A stretch of 64,000 nt of DNA from Pseudodesulfovibrio sp. zrk46 (GCF_012516435.1 NZ_CP051216.1:3099669-3163668); one strand, 5' to 3'. Positions 39,626-48,262 are shown, counted from the first letter of the stretch. The notes: generated by a model not told the origin, from the sequence alone. Translations and numbers: made by a program.

Positions 39626-40218
39626 TTATTGGGATAATTAGTCTTACTGTCAAAGGGGATCTCATTAATCAGTGCCAATGAGTTCCTTGAGGTGAATCTT
39701 ATTGTGCCAAATTGAACGTACCAATCCATATTTTGCATCTAAACAATATAAGTGGTTCTTTTGATATACCTACGTGAAAGTATTTCGAACAAGTGTTTGT
39801 CTTCAAATTCAGACAAGTCATAATTATCTGATAAGTTTGTGCTTTTCTTCATGGGGCCAATAGCGGTCCGAAAAAGCGGAAACTTCCATTTCATTCCCAC
39901 CTACCAGAAATCCTTGGCCTGATGCGCTCATATGAAGGCATCGATTGTTTGGTGTCTTTTTTTTCGGACAAATTCGTATCTTGGTGGTCAGGAATCAGCT
40001 TGAGATATGTTTCACATTTGTAACTAATTCTACACTGGTTCGTTCTATTCTATTAAAAGTTTAAAAAATATTGCTAATTATTTATAGCTATTAAGAGGTG
40101 ACAAACGATTTTCGCTTTCGGCGACATACTCTACGGCACACTCCGTGCTCATAGGGCAACAGAGACTGATTGATTAATCAATTTGTAAATATGTATATGG
40201 TTGTTTCGAGTGCACGCG
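39626..40218. promoter_or_regulatory. Upstream region of the rnf operon
   Basis: No gene is seen in about 590 bases. ATTGATTAATCAAT (40169-40182) is a perfect 14-base palindrome close to the operon start. It resembles, but is two bases shorter than, the FNR-type TTGAT-N4-ATCAA. It is a candidate operator for the operon. Confidence 0.35.
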
Positions 40219-40260
40219 ATGGCAGCCAGCATGTTTCACCTTCAAGCTGACCCTTCACGA

Positions 40261-40752
40261 ATGAGGTTTGTTCCGTTGCAGAGTAGATACTTTCTTATTT
40301 CGGTGATCGTTACGGTACTCCTTGCCGTTGCGGCAGCCGGCTATCTGATTCCGGTTGAAAAACAGGAAGTCCAGGCGCGTGTCGTCATGGACAACACTGG
40401 TGGCCGGGTCATTTTCACTCACAAGTTCCACGCTGATGACTATGGTTTTGACTGTACTGACTGTCATCATGACGATATCGAAGCTGATACCTTTCTTTCT
40501 TGCGGAAGCTGCCATCCGAAAGAATTCGACGCAGACTTTCGTGCCAATCACCAGAATAACTTCCCAAGCGAAGAAGCCTGTTTGCGTTGTCATGACGATG
40601 TTCCTACAGGCGAATTGGCCGAAGAAGACCGTCCGGATATCGAGAATATCCCACTCCGTGCAGATGCTTTTCATGCTCAGTGCATGGATTGTCACGAAGA
40701 GAATGGCGGACCGTACGGTGACGACACCTGTTACGAGTGCCACGCGAGGTAA
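40261..40752 (+). CDS. Multihaem cytochrome c of the Rnf complex
   Basis: This periplasm-facing, membrane-anchored cytochrome has five CXXCH haem-binding motifs (CTDCH, CGSCH, CLRCH, CMDCH, CYECH) after an N-terminal membrane helix (about residues 9-29 from the chosen start). Additional His residues supply axial ligands. A multihaem cytochrome as first gene is characteristic of rnf operons in Desulfovibrio, where it exchanges electrons with the periplasmic cytochrome c3 pool. The start is uncertain: I use the ATG at 40261, but the frame is open to a TTG at 40201 with ATGs at 40219 and 40231. It is 163 residues as called and four bases from rnfC. Confidence 0.87.
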   Translation: MRFVPLQSRYFLISVIVTVLLAVAAAGYLIPVEKQEVQARVVMDNTGGRVIFTHKFHADDYGFDCTDCHHDDIEADTFLSCGSCHPKEFDADFRANHQNNFPSEEACLRCHDDVPTGELAEEDRPDIENIPLRADAFHAQCMDCHEENGGPYGDDTCYECHAR

Positions 40753-40755
40753 GCC

Positions 40756-41901
40756 ATGCTCAAGATACACTACAATCTCGATTCCGATCTGAACAATGAA
40801 ATCGCCGATATCATCCCCCCGGCAGAACTGAATGTCCAAGTTCGCAACTTGGTCCTCAAGACAAAGAAGGGCAAGAAAGTAGCAACTGGTGAAACCATTG
40901 CTGAGCATCCTTCTGCATTTGGTGGCGCTTTTCACGCATCTGCCAGTGGAAAGGTCATGAAGGTCAATTACCACCACATGACGATCAAATGTGATGGTGA
41001 AGAAAGTACTGTCGAACCCGTGGATGTCCTTTCTATGGGCACAGGCAAAGAGTTGCTTCGTACGCTCCAAGGGTTAGGGGTGGATGTGGCTCCGCTTTCT
41101 GGACGTGCTGATGTTCTGGTCATTAACGGCCTGAATCCTGAGCCAGGTGTTTCTGTTGCCCAGCAGCTCCTCAAGGATTGTGGCGAATATATTCAGGCCG
41201 GTCTTGATCTAGCCAAGAAGCTTATCACTCCGGGGCGTACCGTGTTGGCAGTTGCCAAAGGCGATAATTCCAGTCTTTCCGGTGCAGAGACCGTATCCAT
41301 CAAACCGAAGTATCCTGCTTCTTTGGATGCATTAGTTGTTCGGGAAGTCACAGGTAAGGAATTCCCCGCCGACACCAAGGTTATGAGTGTCATGGATCTC
41401 CACGATCTCGGACGTGTGGCTATGACCGGCAAACCCATCATGGATACCATCATGACCATTGATGGCCGCAATTATCGCGTGCCTTTGGGGACTCCTATCC
41501 GCCACCTGATGGAATGTACTGGCCTTAAGGTTCAGTCTGGAGACATCGTGGTTCTTGGCGGTCCCTTCCAGGGAGAGTCTGTCTACAGTTTGGACGAGGG
41601 AGTGAAAAAGGAAGACTACGGTCTTTTCATCATAGCCTCCGCCACCTTCCCAGCCGTACAGGATGCTGCCTGTATTAACTGTGGGGAATGCGTCCTTCAG
41701 TGTCCGGCTCGTGTCCAGCCTCACCTCATCAGCCGGTATGCCGAATACGAGATGTTCGAGCATGCGGAAAAATGTGGCTTGAACAGCTGTTTCGAGTGCG
41801 GTTTGTGCTCGTTTAACTGTTTCTCTCGCCGTCCGCTGCTTCAGTACATCCGTTTTGCCAAAGCTCAGCTTCAAGCAAGCGGGCAGGGCGAACAGGCTTA
41901 A
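40756..41901 (+). CDS. rnfC: Rnf complex subunit C
   Basis: This 381-residue peripheral subunit presents the NAD(H)/FMN-binding fold to the cytoplasm. It has two [4Fe-4S] motifs near the C-terminus, CINCGECVLQCP and CFECGLCSFNC, the second preceded by CGLNSC. The NADH-binding Rossmann-like region (about 100-260) resembles NuoF/RnfC. It is the entry or exit point for NADH electrons in ferredoxin:NAD+ oxidoreduction. Four bases after the cytochrome gene. Confidence 0.93.
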   Translation: MLKIHYNLDSDLNNEIADIIPPAELNVQVRNLVLKTKKGKKVATGETIAEHPSAFGGAFHASASGKVMKVNYHHMTIKCDGEESTVEPVDVLSMGTGKELLRTLQGLGVDVAPLSGRADVLVINGLNPEPGVSVAQQLLKDCGEYIQAGLDLAKKLITPGRTVLAVAKGDNSSLSGAETVSIKPKYPASLDALVVREVTGKEFPADTKVMSVMDLHDLGRVAMTGKPIMDTIMTIDGRNYRVPLGTPIRHLMECTGLKVQSGDIVVLGGPFQGESVYSLDEGVKKEDYGLFIIASATFPAVQDAACINCGECVLQCPARVQPHLISRYAEYEMFEHAEKCGLNSCFECGLCSFNCFSRRPLLQYIRFAKAQLQASGQGEQA

Positions 41902-41948
41902 TTGATCGGTTTGATAGAATAACTTTCGAATACAAAGGATTAGAGCTG

Positions 41949-42920
41949 ATGACTCCTCCCTTGATTAAAGCGATGTCTGACATCGCAACGCGGCTGACGG
42001 TTTCTCCGCCGCCGCACTGGCGTAGCGGCCGGACCATTCAGGGCATGATGCAGGCGCACCTGCTGGCCCTCGTTCCCGCCATCGCCATGGCCGTCATGAT
42101 GTACGGCCTCCAAGCCGCTTCCGTTATCGGGCTGTCCGGTTCTGTGGCAGTGCTCGTGGAAGCCTTCTGCCTCCGCTTGCAAAACCGTGACGTGGATGTA
42201 GACAATTACAGTGCCCTGTACGCAGGAGTACTGTTCGCATTCTTGCTGCCCGCCACCGCCGCATGGTGGTTGGTCATCGCCGGTGCCGCTATCACCGTTG
42301 TGCTTGGCCGAACAGTGTTCGGCGGTTTTGGATGCAATCCAGTCTGTGCGCCCCTCATCGCTTGGGCGTTCTGTCGCCTCTCTTGGCCCGCAGACATGAA
42401 TATTGACCTCAACCTCGCCCATTTCCTGATCAACAGTCCCGTTGACCAACTCATGTACTTCGGCGTTTCGTCTCTTGAACAATTCGATGCTGTTGACATG
42501 TTTCTGGGCCGCCAGCTTGGTGGTTTGGGTACCTCCCAGGTTCTGGGCGTTCTGGCGGGTGGCCTTTTCCTCCTGGCCACTCGCTGGATTCGCATATTCA
42601 TCCCCGCAGCATTCCTGCTGGGAGTTATTGCCACCTCCGGCATCTTTTGGGCTATGGCTCCGACCATGTACGCCGACCCGCTGTTTCACCTTTTGGCTGG
42701 CAGCACCATGTTCGGCGCTTTCTTCCTGGCTACAGACTCCGCGTCCAGCCCGGTGGGTATGATTCCGCAGGTCATTTTTGGCCTCATCGCGGGGTGCATG
42801 GTCGTCATTATCCGCGTGTACGGCATTTACCCTGACGGTGTGCCGTTCGCTATCATGGTTGCAAACCTCCTCAGTCCCCTGTTGGAGCGCATCCGTCCCA
42901 AATTCTTCGGAGGCAAATAA
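41949..42920 (+). CDS. rnfD: Rnf complex subunit D
   Basis: This 323-residue integral membrane subunit has about 9-10 hydrophobic segments and belongs to the NqrB/RnfD family, which carries a covalently bound FMN and takes part in ion translocation. The conserved segment after helix 7 reads FLATDSASSPVG. In it I do not see a clear S/T-GAT flavinylation motif, so the FMN site is unclear by eye. Third gene of the operon, between rnfC and rnfG. Confidence 0.92.
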   Translation: MTPPLIKAMSDIATRLTVSPPPHWRSGRTIQGMMQAHLLALVPAIAMAVMMYGLQAASVIGLSGSVAVLVEAFCLRLQNRDVDVDNYSALYAGVLFAFLLPATAAWWLVIAGAAITVVLGRTVFGGFGCNPVCAPLIAWAFCRLSWPADMNIDLNLAHFLINSPVDQLMYFGVSSLEQFDAVDMFLGRQLGGLGTSQVLGVLAGGLFLLATRWIRIFIPAAFLLGVIATSGIFWAMAPTMYADPLFHLLAGSTMFGAFFLATDSASSPVGMIPQVIFGLIAGCMVVIIRVYGIYPDGVPFAIMVANLLSPLLERIRPKFFGGK

Positions 42921-42923
42921 ATC

Positions 42924-43493
42924 ATGCGTGAAATACTCCACATGATCGTGGTCCTCTCTCTCATCTGTGCCACCTCTGGTGCTGTGCTGGTGAATCTAAA
43001 GAAGGCCACCAAGGCAGATATTGAAAAGCAAGTTCTGACCTACGTGCAGGGGCCGGCTCTACTGTCTGTCCTCGATGGATGTGAGAACGACCCCATTGCC
43101 GAACGCAAACAGGTTGGCGACGTAACCGTGTTCCCAGCTATCAAGGATGGCAAGGTCGTGGGTGTTGCTCTCGAGGCTTTCGCTCCCGGTTACTCTGGCG
43201 ATATTGGTGTGATGGTTGGCTTTGATCTGCAGAACGATGAGCTTTTGGGTATTGGCATCACTACTCAGACTGAGACTCCTGGGCTTGGCGACAAGGTCAT
43301 GAAGCCTACGTTCACTAAGCAGTTCAAGGGGCATGACTTGGCCTCAATGGACACTTCCGCTCGAGGCGGTGATATCAACGCCATTGCTGGTGCGACTTTC
43401 TCCTCCGTTGGGACGGTGGATGCTGTTCGCAAGGCCATTGAAATTTATCAGGGCATTAAGCCGCAAATAGCCTCCCTCTGGCAGGCTTCCTAG
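42924..43493 (+). CDS. rnfG: Rnf complex subunit G
   Basis: This 189-residue subunit has one N-terminal membrane helix (residues about 3-23) and a periplasmic FMN-binding domain. The flavinylation motif appears as AGATFSS near residue 157, where an ApbE-type transferase links FMN to Thr. No apbE gene is in this window. The start lies three bases after the rnfD stop. Confidence 0.92.
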   Translation: MREILHMIVVLSLICATSGAVLVNLKKATKADIEKQVLTYVQGPALLSVLDGCENDPIAERKQVGDVTVFPAIKDGKVVGVALEAFAPGYSGDIGVMVGFDLQNDELLGIGITTQTETPGLGDKVMKPTFTKQFKGHDLASMDTSARGGDINAIAGATFSSVGTVDAVRKAIEIYQGIKPQIASLWQAS

Positions 43494-43504
43494 GAGGATA
43501 TAAA

Positions 43505-44191
43505 ATGAGTTCACTCAGCAAAGAATTCCTCAAGGGCCTATGGGCAGAGCTGCCGCCGTTTCGCGTGCTGCTCGGCCTGTGTCCGACCTTGGCTGTTACT
43601 TCCACCGCGGAAAACGGTGCAGGTATGGGCGCTGCGGTTATCTTCGTTCTTACTTTGTCCAACATTATTATCTCGGCTTTGCGCAAGATCATTCCTGCCA
43701 AGGTCCGTATTGCCTGCTTTATCGTTGTCACAGCCTCCCTGGTTGTTTCGGTCGAGTTACTCATGCAGGCATACATGTACCCGTTGTACCAGAAGCTTGG
43801 CATCTTCGTGCCACTTATTGTGGTTAACTGCTTGATCTTAGGTCGGGCCGAAGCGTTTGCCTCCCGTAACAGCATCATCCCGTCTATTGCGGACGCCCTG
43901 GGCATGGGGCTTGGTTTTGGTTTGTCCCTGACCTTTCTCGGAGCTTTGCGTGAAGTGTTGGGCTCCGGCACCGTTTTCGGTGTGCCAGTCATGTGGGAAA
44001 GCTTTAAGCCTGCCGAATTCATGGTCATGGCACCCGGCGCATTTGTTGCTCTCGGTATGATCCTCGCAGGCATGAACGCTTTCAACCGCTATCAGAGCCG
44101 TAAGAAGGGCGAGGTCCCGACTGAGTCTCAGAATTCCACCTGTGCCTCCTGCGGCGCATGCAACGCTGCTGCCAACTGTGGCAGCAAATAA
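43505..44191 (+). CDS. rnfE: Rnf complex subunit E
   Basis: This 228-residue membrane subunit has six predicted helices, of the NqrD/RnfE family that with RnfA holds an intramembrane iron-sulfur centre. Half-helix Cys residues occur in LGLCPTLAVT and VVNCLILGR. A C-terminal tail contains CASCGACNAAANC, an extra four-Cys motif not part of the core fold; it could bind another cluster or metal. Confidence 0.92.
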   Translation: MSSLSKEFLKGLWAELPPFRVLLGLCPTLAVTSTAENGAGMGAAVIFVLTLSNIIISALRKIIPAKVRIACFIVVTASLVVSVELLMQAYMYPLYQKLGIFVPLIVVNCLILGRAEAFASRNSIIPSIADALGMGLGFGLSLTFLGALREVLGSGTVFGVPVMWESFKPAEFMVMAPGAFVALGMILAGMNAFNRYQSRKKGEVPTESQNSTCASCGACNAAANCGSK

Positions 44192-44203
44192 GGGAGGTAA
44201 AAC

Positions 44204-44779
44204 GTGGAATACTTCATGCTCTTTATCTCGGCGATATTCATAAACAATATTGTCCTGGTTCAATATCTTGGTGCCTGCCCCTTTATGGGCACTTCCAAGT
44301 CTACTGACGTAGCCCTTGGCATGGGCGGTGCGGTTATTTTCGTTACCCTCATGGCAACCGGTATCACCTGGCCGCTTCACCAGTACGTTCTCATTCCTAA
44401 CGGCATCGAATACCTGCAGACCATCGTCTTTATTTTGGTCATCGCATCTCTGGTGCAGTTTGTTGAGATGTTTCTGAAGAAGCTGGTTCCGCCTCTTTAC
44501 AAGTCCCTGGGCCTGTTTCTGCCCCTGATCACTACCAACTGTGCGGTGATGGGCGTGGCCATTATGGTCCAGCGCAACGGCTACTCCTTCTTCAAGTCCA
44601 TGATGTACGGACTGGCTTCTGGCATCGGTTTTCTGATTGCCTTGGTCATTATTTCGTCCATTCGCGAACGCCTCGACATCTCGCCGGTTCCGGCCGTGTT
44701 CCGCGGTGTGCCTGTTGCGCTCATCATGGCAGGCGTCATGTCCCTGGTCTTCTTTGCCTTCAAAGGCATGGCCGCTTAA
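44204..44779 (+). CDS. rnfA: Rnf complex subunit A
   Basis: This 191-residue membrane subunit of the NqrE/RnfA family has six helices. The conserved Cys residues that share the intramembrane cluster with RnfE are in YLGACPFMGTS and TTNCAVMGV. GGGAGG precedes the start. Length is standard. Confidence 0.94.
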   Translation: MEYFMLFISAIFINNIVLVQYLGACPFMGTSKSTDVALGMGGAVIFVTLMATGITWPLHQYVLIPNGIEYLQTIVFILVIASLVQFVEMFLKKLVPPLYKSLGLFLPLITTNCAVMGVAIMVQRNGYSFFKSMMYGLASGIGFLIALVIISSIRERLDISPVPAVFRGVPVALIMAGVMSLVFFAFKGMAA

Positions 44780-44806
44780 CCGAACAAGTCAAAGGATGAA
44801 TTCGAC

Positions 44807-46918
44807 ATGGTAACTACTTCCATTCTGGTCCTCTTCCTACTCGGTCTGACGGCTGCTGCAGTGCTGGCTGCCGCCTCCCGTGTTCTGCACGTCCATGAAG
44901 ATCCTCGCATCGCCGAGGTCGAAGGATGTTTCCCCGGCGCCAACTGCGGCGGTTGCGGATACCCCGGCTGTTCGGCTGCTGCCGCTGCCATCGTTAAGGG
45001 GGATGCTGCCCCTGAAATATGTGTGGCTGGTGGTCCGGAGATTGCTGAGAACATAGCAGGAATCATGGGCACTGAGGCTACTTTCAAAGAACCTAAGATT
45101 GCTGCAAATATCTGCACCGGTGGGTCTCGAGCTAATATGCTCTTCGACTACGAAGGGATTAACGATTGCCGCGCCGAAGCTCTGCTTTACGGCGGCGAGA
45201 AGTCCTGCGGACTTGGTTGTATCGGCATGGGCACCTGCGTGAAGGTGTGCGGTTTTGACGCTATCCGTCTCGATTCCGATGGTCTGCCTGTTGTGGATTG
45301 GCAGGCATGCCGGTCCTGTGGCAAGTGCGCTGAGGTATGCCCGACCGGTGCTATCCGTATCTCTGGTATGACCATGGATCTTCTCCATCTCAATAAAATT
45401 GACGACTGCCTTGCTCCTTGCATGCAGAAGTGCCCGGCTCAGGTAGACGTACGTACGTATATCCAGCAGATGAAACAGGGCGATATGCGTGGCGCACTTC
45501 TTACTATGAAAGAGCGCAATCCTTTGCCATTGGCTGTTGGCCGCGTTTGCCCAGCTCCTTGTGAAAACATTTGCCGACGTAAGATTGCTGATAACGGAGT
45601 CGCCATTCACACTCTGCATCGTTTCGTTGCAGACTGGGAAATGAATTCTGGGACTCGCGTTAACCTTAATTGTAATCCTCCGACCGGTCACAAGTTGGCC
45701 ATTATCGGAAGTGGTCCGGCCGGTCTGTCCGCAGCCTATTTCCTTCGTCGTATCGGGCATGAACCTGTGATTTTCGAAAAGCGTGAAGATATCGGTGGTA
45801 TGATGCGCGGCATCATTCCCGAGTATCGCTTGCCTCACAAGGTAGTTGACTGGGAAGTCCAGACGATCCTCGATCTTGGCGTGGAGGTTCGTACTGGCAA
45901 GGCGTTCGGTTCTGACTTCTCTCTAGCGGACCTCGAATCCGAAGGTTTCGAGGCAGTCTTCATGGCCACTGGTGCTTGGAACGTTCCATCACTTGGTGTG
46001 GAGAACGACAAGGCCAATGGTGTTATTGGGTCCATCGACTTCCTGGCTGGAGTGGGGGCGACCTACACCGACCTTAAAGGCAAGAAAGTCGTGGTTGTTG
46101 GTGACAGCAATACCGCCATGGATATTGTTCGTAGTGCTGTTCGCCTTGGTGCCGATGTTACTACACTCATTGGTGTGGTTGAACGGAAGATGTCTGCTAA
46201 TAAGGCCGAAATCAAACGTGCCGCAGAACTTGGGGCTGATCTCAAGTATCTGACTGCCCCCACCGCGGTGCTGGCGAAAGACGGCAATGTCAACGGCATT
46301 ACTTTCACCGAGCTTGCTTATGATGACCCCAAAAAGGCTGCAGGCAAGCCTAAACCGGTAGAGGGAACCGAGGTTTCCATTGATGCCGATTACATTGTGG
46401 TTGCTACTGATCGCCTCGTAGACATCGGCGCACTCAAGGATGCCGAAGGTAATCAACTCTTTGAAATGGATAAGAAGACCGGTGGAATCAAGGCCGATGC
46501 TACAACCTTGCAAACTAGTGTTCCTAACGTTTTTGCCGGTGGTGAAGCGCATACCGGTCGAAACATCCTGATTCAGGCAGTTGCTGACGGTCGTCGTGCA
46601 GCTCGTGCTATGCACCACTACATCACAGAAGGTGAGATTCCTGAGCCTAAAAACCCGCAGTTGCGCGTTATCCCGGAATCCATTCTTAAAAACATGAATG
46701 TAACTTACACCATCCCTCGTATTCAGGTCCCTGAGATTACCGTTGAAGAACGCAAGTCTACATTTAAGGAAGAAGTACAGGGCAGTATTGCCTTTGAAGC
46801 GGCTCGTAAAGAAGGTAGCCGCTGTCTTCGCTGTGGTTTGACTTGTTATGATTCTGAAGCTGGTGCTGAGTACGCCACAGATGCTGACGTTCAGCCTTTT
46901 AGTGAGGTTGGCAAATAA
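44807..46918 (+). CDS. rnfB: RnfB fused to a GltD-like flavoprotein domain
   Basis: This 703-residue protein begins as normal RnfB: a membrane helix (about 4-24), the EGCFPGANCGGCGYPGC cluster motif (about 40-56) and ferredoxin-type Cys motifs through CRSCGKCAEVCP near residue 168. From about 200 on it continues as a glutamate-synthase small-subunit-like flavoprotein, with CPAPCENIC near 247, FAD site IIGSGPAGLSAAYF near 299, NAD(P) site VVVGDSNTAMDIV near 430, and a C-terminal CLRCGLTCY. Ordinary RnfB is about 180-400 residues. The fusion could let the ferredoxin-side subunit also exchange electrons with NADPH, as in NfnB-type bifurcating flavoproteins; that is inference. Last gene of the operon. 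Confidence 0.92.
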   Translation: MVTTSILVLFLLGLTAAAVLAAASRVLHVHEDPRIAEVEGCFPGANCGGCGYPGCSAAAAAIVKGDAAPEICVAGGPEIAENIAGIMGTEATFKEPKIAANICTGGSRANMLFDYEGINDCRAEALLYGGEKSCGLGCIGMGTCVKVCGFDAIRLDSDGLPVVDWQACRSCGKCAEVCPTGAIRISGMTMDLLHLNKIDDCLAPCMQKCPAQVDVRTYIQQMKQGDMRGALLTMKERNPLPLAVGRVCPAPCENICRRKIADNGVAIHTLHRFVADWEMNSGTRVNLNCNPPTGHKLAIIGSGPAGLSAAYFLRRIGHEPVIFEKREDIGGMMRGIIPEYRLPHKVVDWEVQTILDLGVEVRTGKAFGSDFSLADLESEGFEAVFMATGAWNVPSLGVENDKANGVIGSIDFLAGVGATYTDLKGKKVVVVGDSNTAMDIVRSAVRLGADVTTLIGVVERKMSANKAEIKRAAELGADLKYLTAPTAVLAKDGNVNGITFTELAYDDPKKAAGKPKPVEGTEVSIDADYIVVATDRLVDIGALKDAEGNQLFEMDKKTGGIKADATTLQTSVPNVFAGGEAHTGRNILIQAVADGRRAARAMHHYITEGEIPEPKNPQLRVIPESILKNMNVTYTIPRIQVPEITVEERKSTFKEEVQGSIAFEAARKEGSRCLRCGLTCYDSEAGAEYATDADVQPFSEVGK

Positions 46919-46931
46919 TACTTGATTCTGT

Positions 46932-47191
46932 CGCGCATTCTTGCGTCATCCTGGATTGCCGTAAGCTGAGCAATTGCCCCCGCTCGTAACGGTAATGGTC
47001 AACCGGAAAGACCATCAGCCTCCCTGGGAGACGCAAGGCGCGCTGAATATAAAGCTGATTCGATCTGCACCTAACCCAGATCCGAACCCCTCGAAGTTGG
47101 GGATTTCACCTCCCCCCAACTTCACATGCATCACTCGAAAGATGCACACCGTTTGATGATGCCCTCGGTTGCCTAGGCCGAGGGCATCATC
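46932..47191 (+). ncRNA. Candidate structured RNA ending in a terminator
   Basis: The region after rnfB folds into an unusually complete set of stems. A closing stem pairs CTTGCGTC (46940-46947) with GACGCAAG (47030-47037), extended by CGCGC/GCGCG. Inside it are ATTGCCGT/ACGGTAAT enclosing GAGC/GCTC, and TGGTC/GACCA. Downstream are TTCG-ATCTG/CAGAT-C-CGAA, GAAGTTGGGG/CCCCAACTTC, GCATC/GATGC and the terminator. No gene lies downstream on this strand, so it could be a 3' UTR-derived or independent small RNA. I do not recognise the family. Confidence 0.45.
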
Positions 47192-47196
47192 CTTTC
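47155..47196 (+). terminator. Terminator of the rnf operon / candidate RNA
   Basis: GATGATGCCCTCGG (47155-47168) and CCGAGGGCATCATC (47178-47191) form a perfect 14-base-pair stem with a nine-base loop followed by CTTTCT. Confidence 0.88.
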
Positions 47197-47271
47197 TATG
47201 ATTTATAAATGAGATAAGAGTCTAGTTAATGGTTAGCAGATATATGTGTCCCTATTATTCTGGACAATTAG

Positions 47272-47309
47272 AAAAAAAGTAGCCCCGCTTCTTAAATAGA
47301 GAAGCGGGG
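47272..47309 (-). terminator. Terminator of the small repeat-containing gene
   Basis: CCCCGCTTCT (47283-47292) and AGAAGCGGGG (47300-47309) form a ten-base-pair stem. On the minus strand it is followed by a run of seven T. It lies 29 bases past the leftward gene at 47339. Confidence 0.9.
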
Positions 47310-47338
47310 TTCCTTGTCGTGGCGTTATCTCCGACCCG

Positions 47339-47629
47339 TCAGATTATGGTGTTGACGAGTGAGCCCTTGGCGTAGGCGCCAAGGACATCGGTTTGGAAGT
47401 CGTAACTTTGGGCCATGCCAGCTGAGTCGCCGGACGAGGACCCGGTGTTCATGTAGTCCAGAGTTTTTGATACGAGTGAAGCTTCGGCAGATGCTTTATC
47501 TACCGGCGCTAAGTTCGAACCGCTGCCTGTGTTGTTCATGATGTCCAGAGTCTCGGAAACCACGGCTGCGCCAAACGTCTGCTGGTCGAATGGCGACGGG
47601 CCTCCAAGACCGCCGATTGCCATGGTCAT
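47339..47629 (-). CDS. Small protein with an internal repeat
   Basis: This 96-residue protein is Ser/Gly-rich and has no signal peptide. Two similar units are visible: VVSETLDIMNNTGSGS (about 23-38) and LVSKTLDYMNTGSSSG (about 52-67). The C-terminus DVLGAYAKGSLVNTII is hydrophobic. The layout recalls small motility-associated YjfB-like proteins, but I cannot confirm that. GGGAGGG precedes the start, and it is monocistronic with a strong terminator, so it is surely expressed. Confidence 0.65.
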   Translation of the reverse strand: MTMAIGGLGGPSPFDQQTFGAAVVSETLDIMNNTGSGSNLAPVDKASAEASLVSKTLDYMNTGSSSGDSAGMAQSYDFQTDVLGAYAKGSLVNTII

Positions 47630-47849
47630 AGTCTACCCTCCCGCCGAAGGTTCGGAAATAACGCCTTACCATCCCGAAGGATGGAAATACCTGTCACGCA
47701 TCCTCGCAGCTAGATGCCTATTAGGGAGTAGGTGTATTTATATTAGATAAAAATATACCTCTATTGGCAGTATCGGCGAAATTTTCAAGACCTTTAGGGG
47801 GAGGGGGGAAAATAATGTAATAATGAATCGAAAGTGTTAGGGTGTGAGT

Positions 47850-48068
47850 ATGGAGATAATAGGCGTACGCATAGACATCACATTCCTAATCATTGCCAGT
47901 CTGACAGGTGTATCAGTCAGCCTATTATTGTATTTATTTCAGCGGAATGCTTACTCTATGTACCAATTCTCAATATACAAATTGCTTGTTTGTATCGTTG
48001 GTATAACTTTTGCCGTATACTACATACTTAATGTTGTCTTCGGCAGTGGTAGAATCGGTTGGCCTTGA
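47850..48068 (+). CDS. Small membrane protein with two helices
   Basis: This 72-residue protein has membrane helices at about residues 10-32 and 44-63. It is not recognised. The start could be ATG 47850 or an in-frame GTG at 47844. Its segment GITFAVYYILNVVF closely resembles GAGFAVYYLINITL encoded just downstream, showing a tandem duplication. Confidence 0.5.
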   Translation: MEIIGVRIDITFLIIASLTGVSVSLLLYLFQRNAYSMYQFSIYKLLVCIVGITFAVYYILNVVFGSGRIGWP

Positions 48069-48097
48069 TAGATTCCTAATAGAATATGGGAAAATAT

Positions 48098-48262
48098 ATG
48101 AATGATATGCTTCAAATAATCATTTCTGTCGTTGCTGGAGCAATCGTGTTGGGGATGTTGGTTTGGCGTTCGAAAAAGAATTGTATGCCGTGAATGCTTA
48201 TGTATGCAGGAATCGGCGCGGGTTTCGCCGTTTATTATCTAATTAATATTACCTTGAAATAG
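48098..48262 (+). pseudogene. Tandem copy of the small membrane protein, interrupted by in-frame TGA
   Basis: One frame runs from ATG 48098 to TAG 48260-48262 but contains TGA at 48191-48193. The first part (31 codons) gives a membrane helix and SKKNCMP. After the TGA, MLMYAGIGAGFAVYYLINITLK matches the C-terminal helix of the upstream gene. A nonsense mutation is the simplest cause. Two separately translated peptides (the TGA is followed directly by ATG) or selenocysteine are less likely alternatives. Confidence 0.45.

Noticed and set aside
41940..42941. 333-codon frame on the minus strand opposite rnfD
   Set aside because: RnfD is clear on the plus strand within a complete rnf operon. The antisense frame is His/Glu/Gly-rich low-complexity sequence expected from the G/C-rich codon pattern.
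46986..47045. Cyclic di-GMP (GEMM) or molybdenum-cofactor riboswitch after rnfB
   Set aside because: The GGAAAGACC and GACGCAAGG segments look superficially like parts of GEMM, but their order and spacing do not fit, and no gene lies downstream to be controlled.
46974..47156. 60-codon frame after rnfB
   Set aside because: It lies inside the densely paired candidate RNA region, has no ribosome site and a Pro/Asn-rich, non-protein-like composition.
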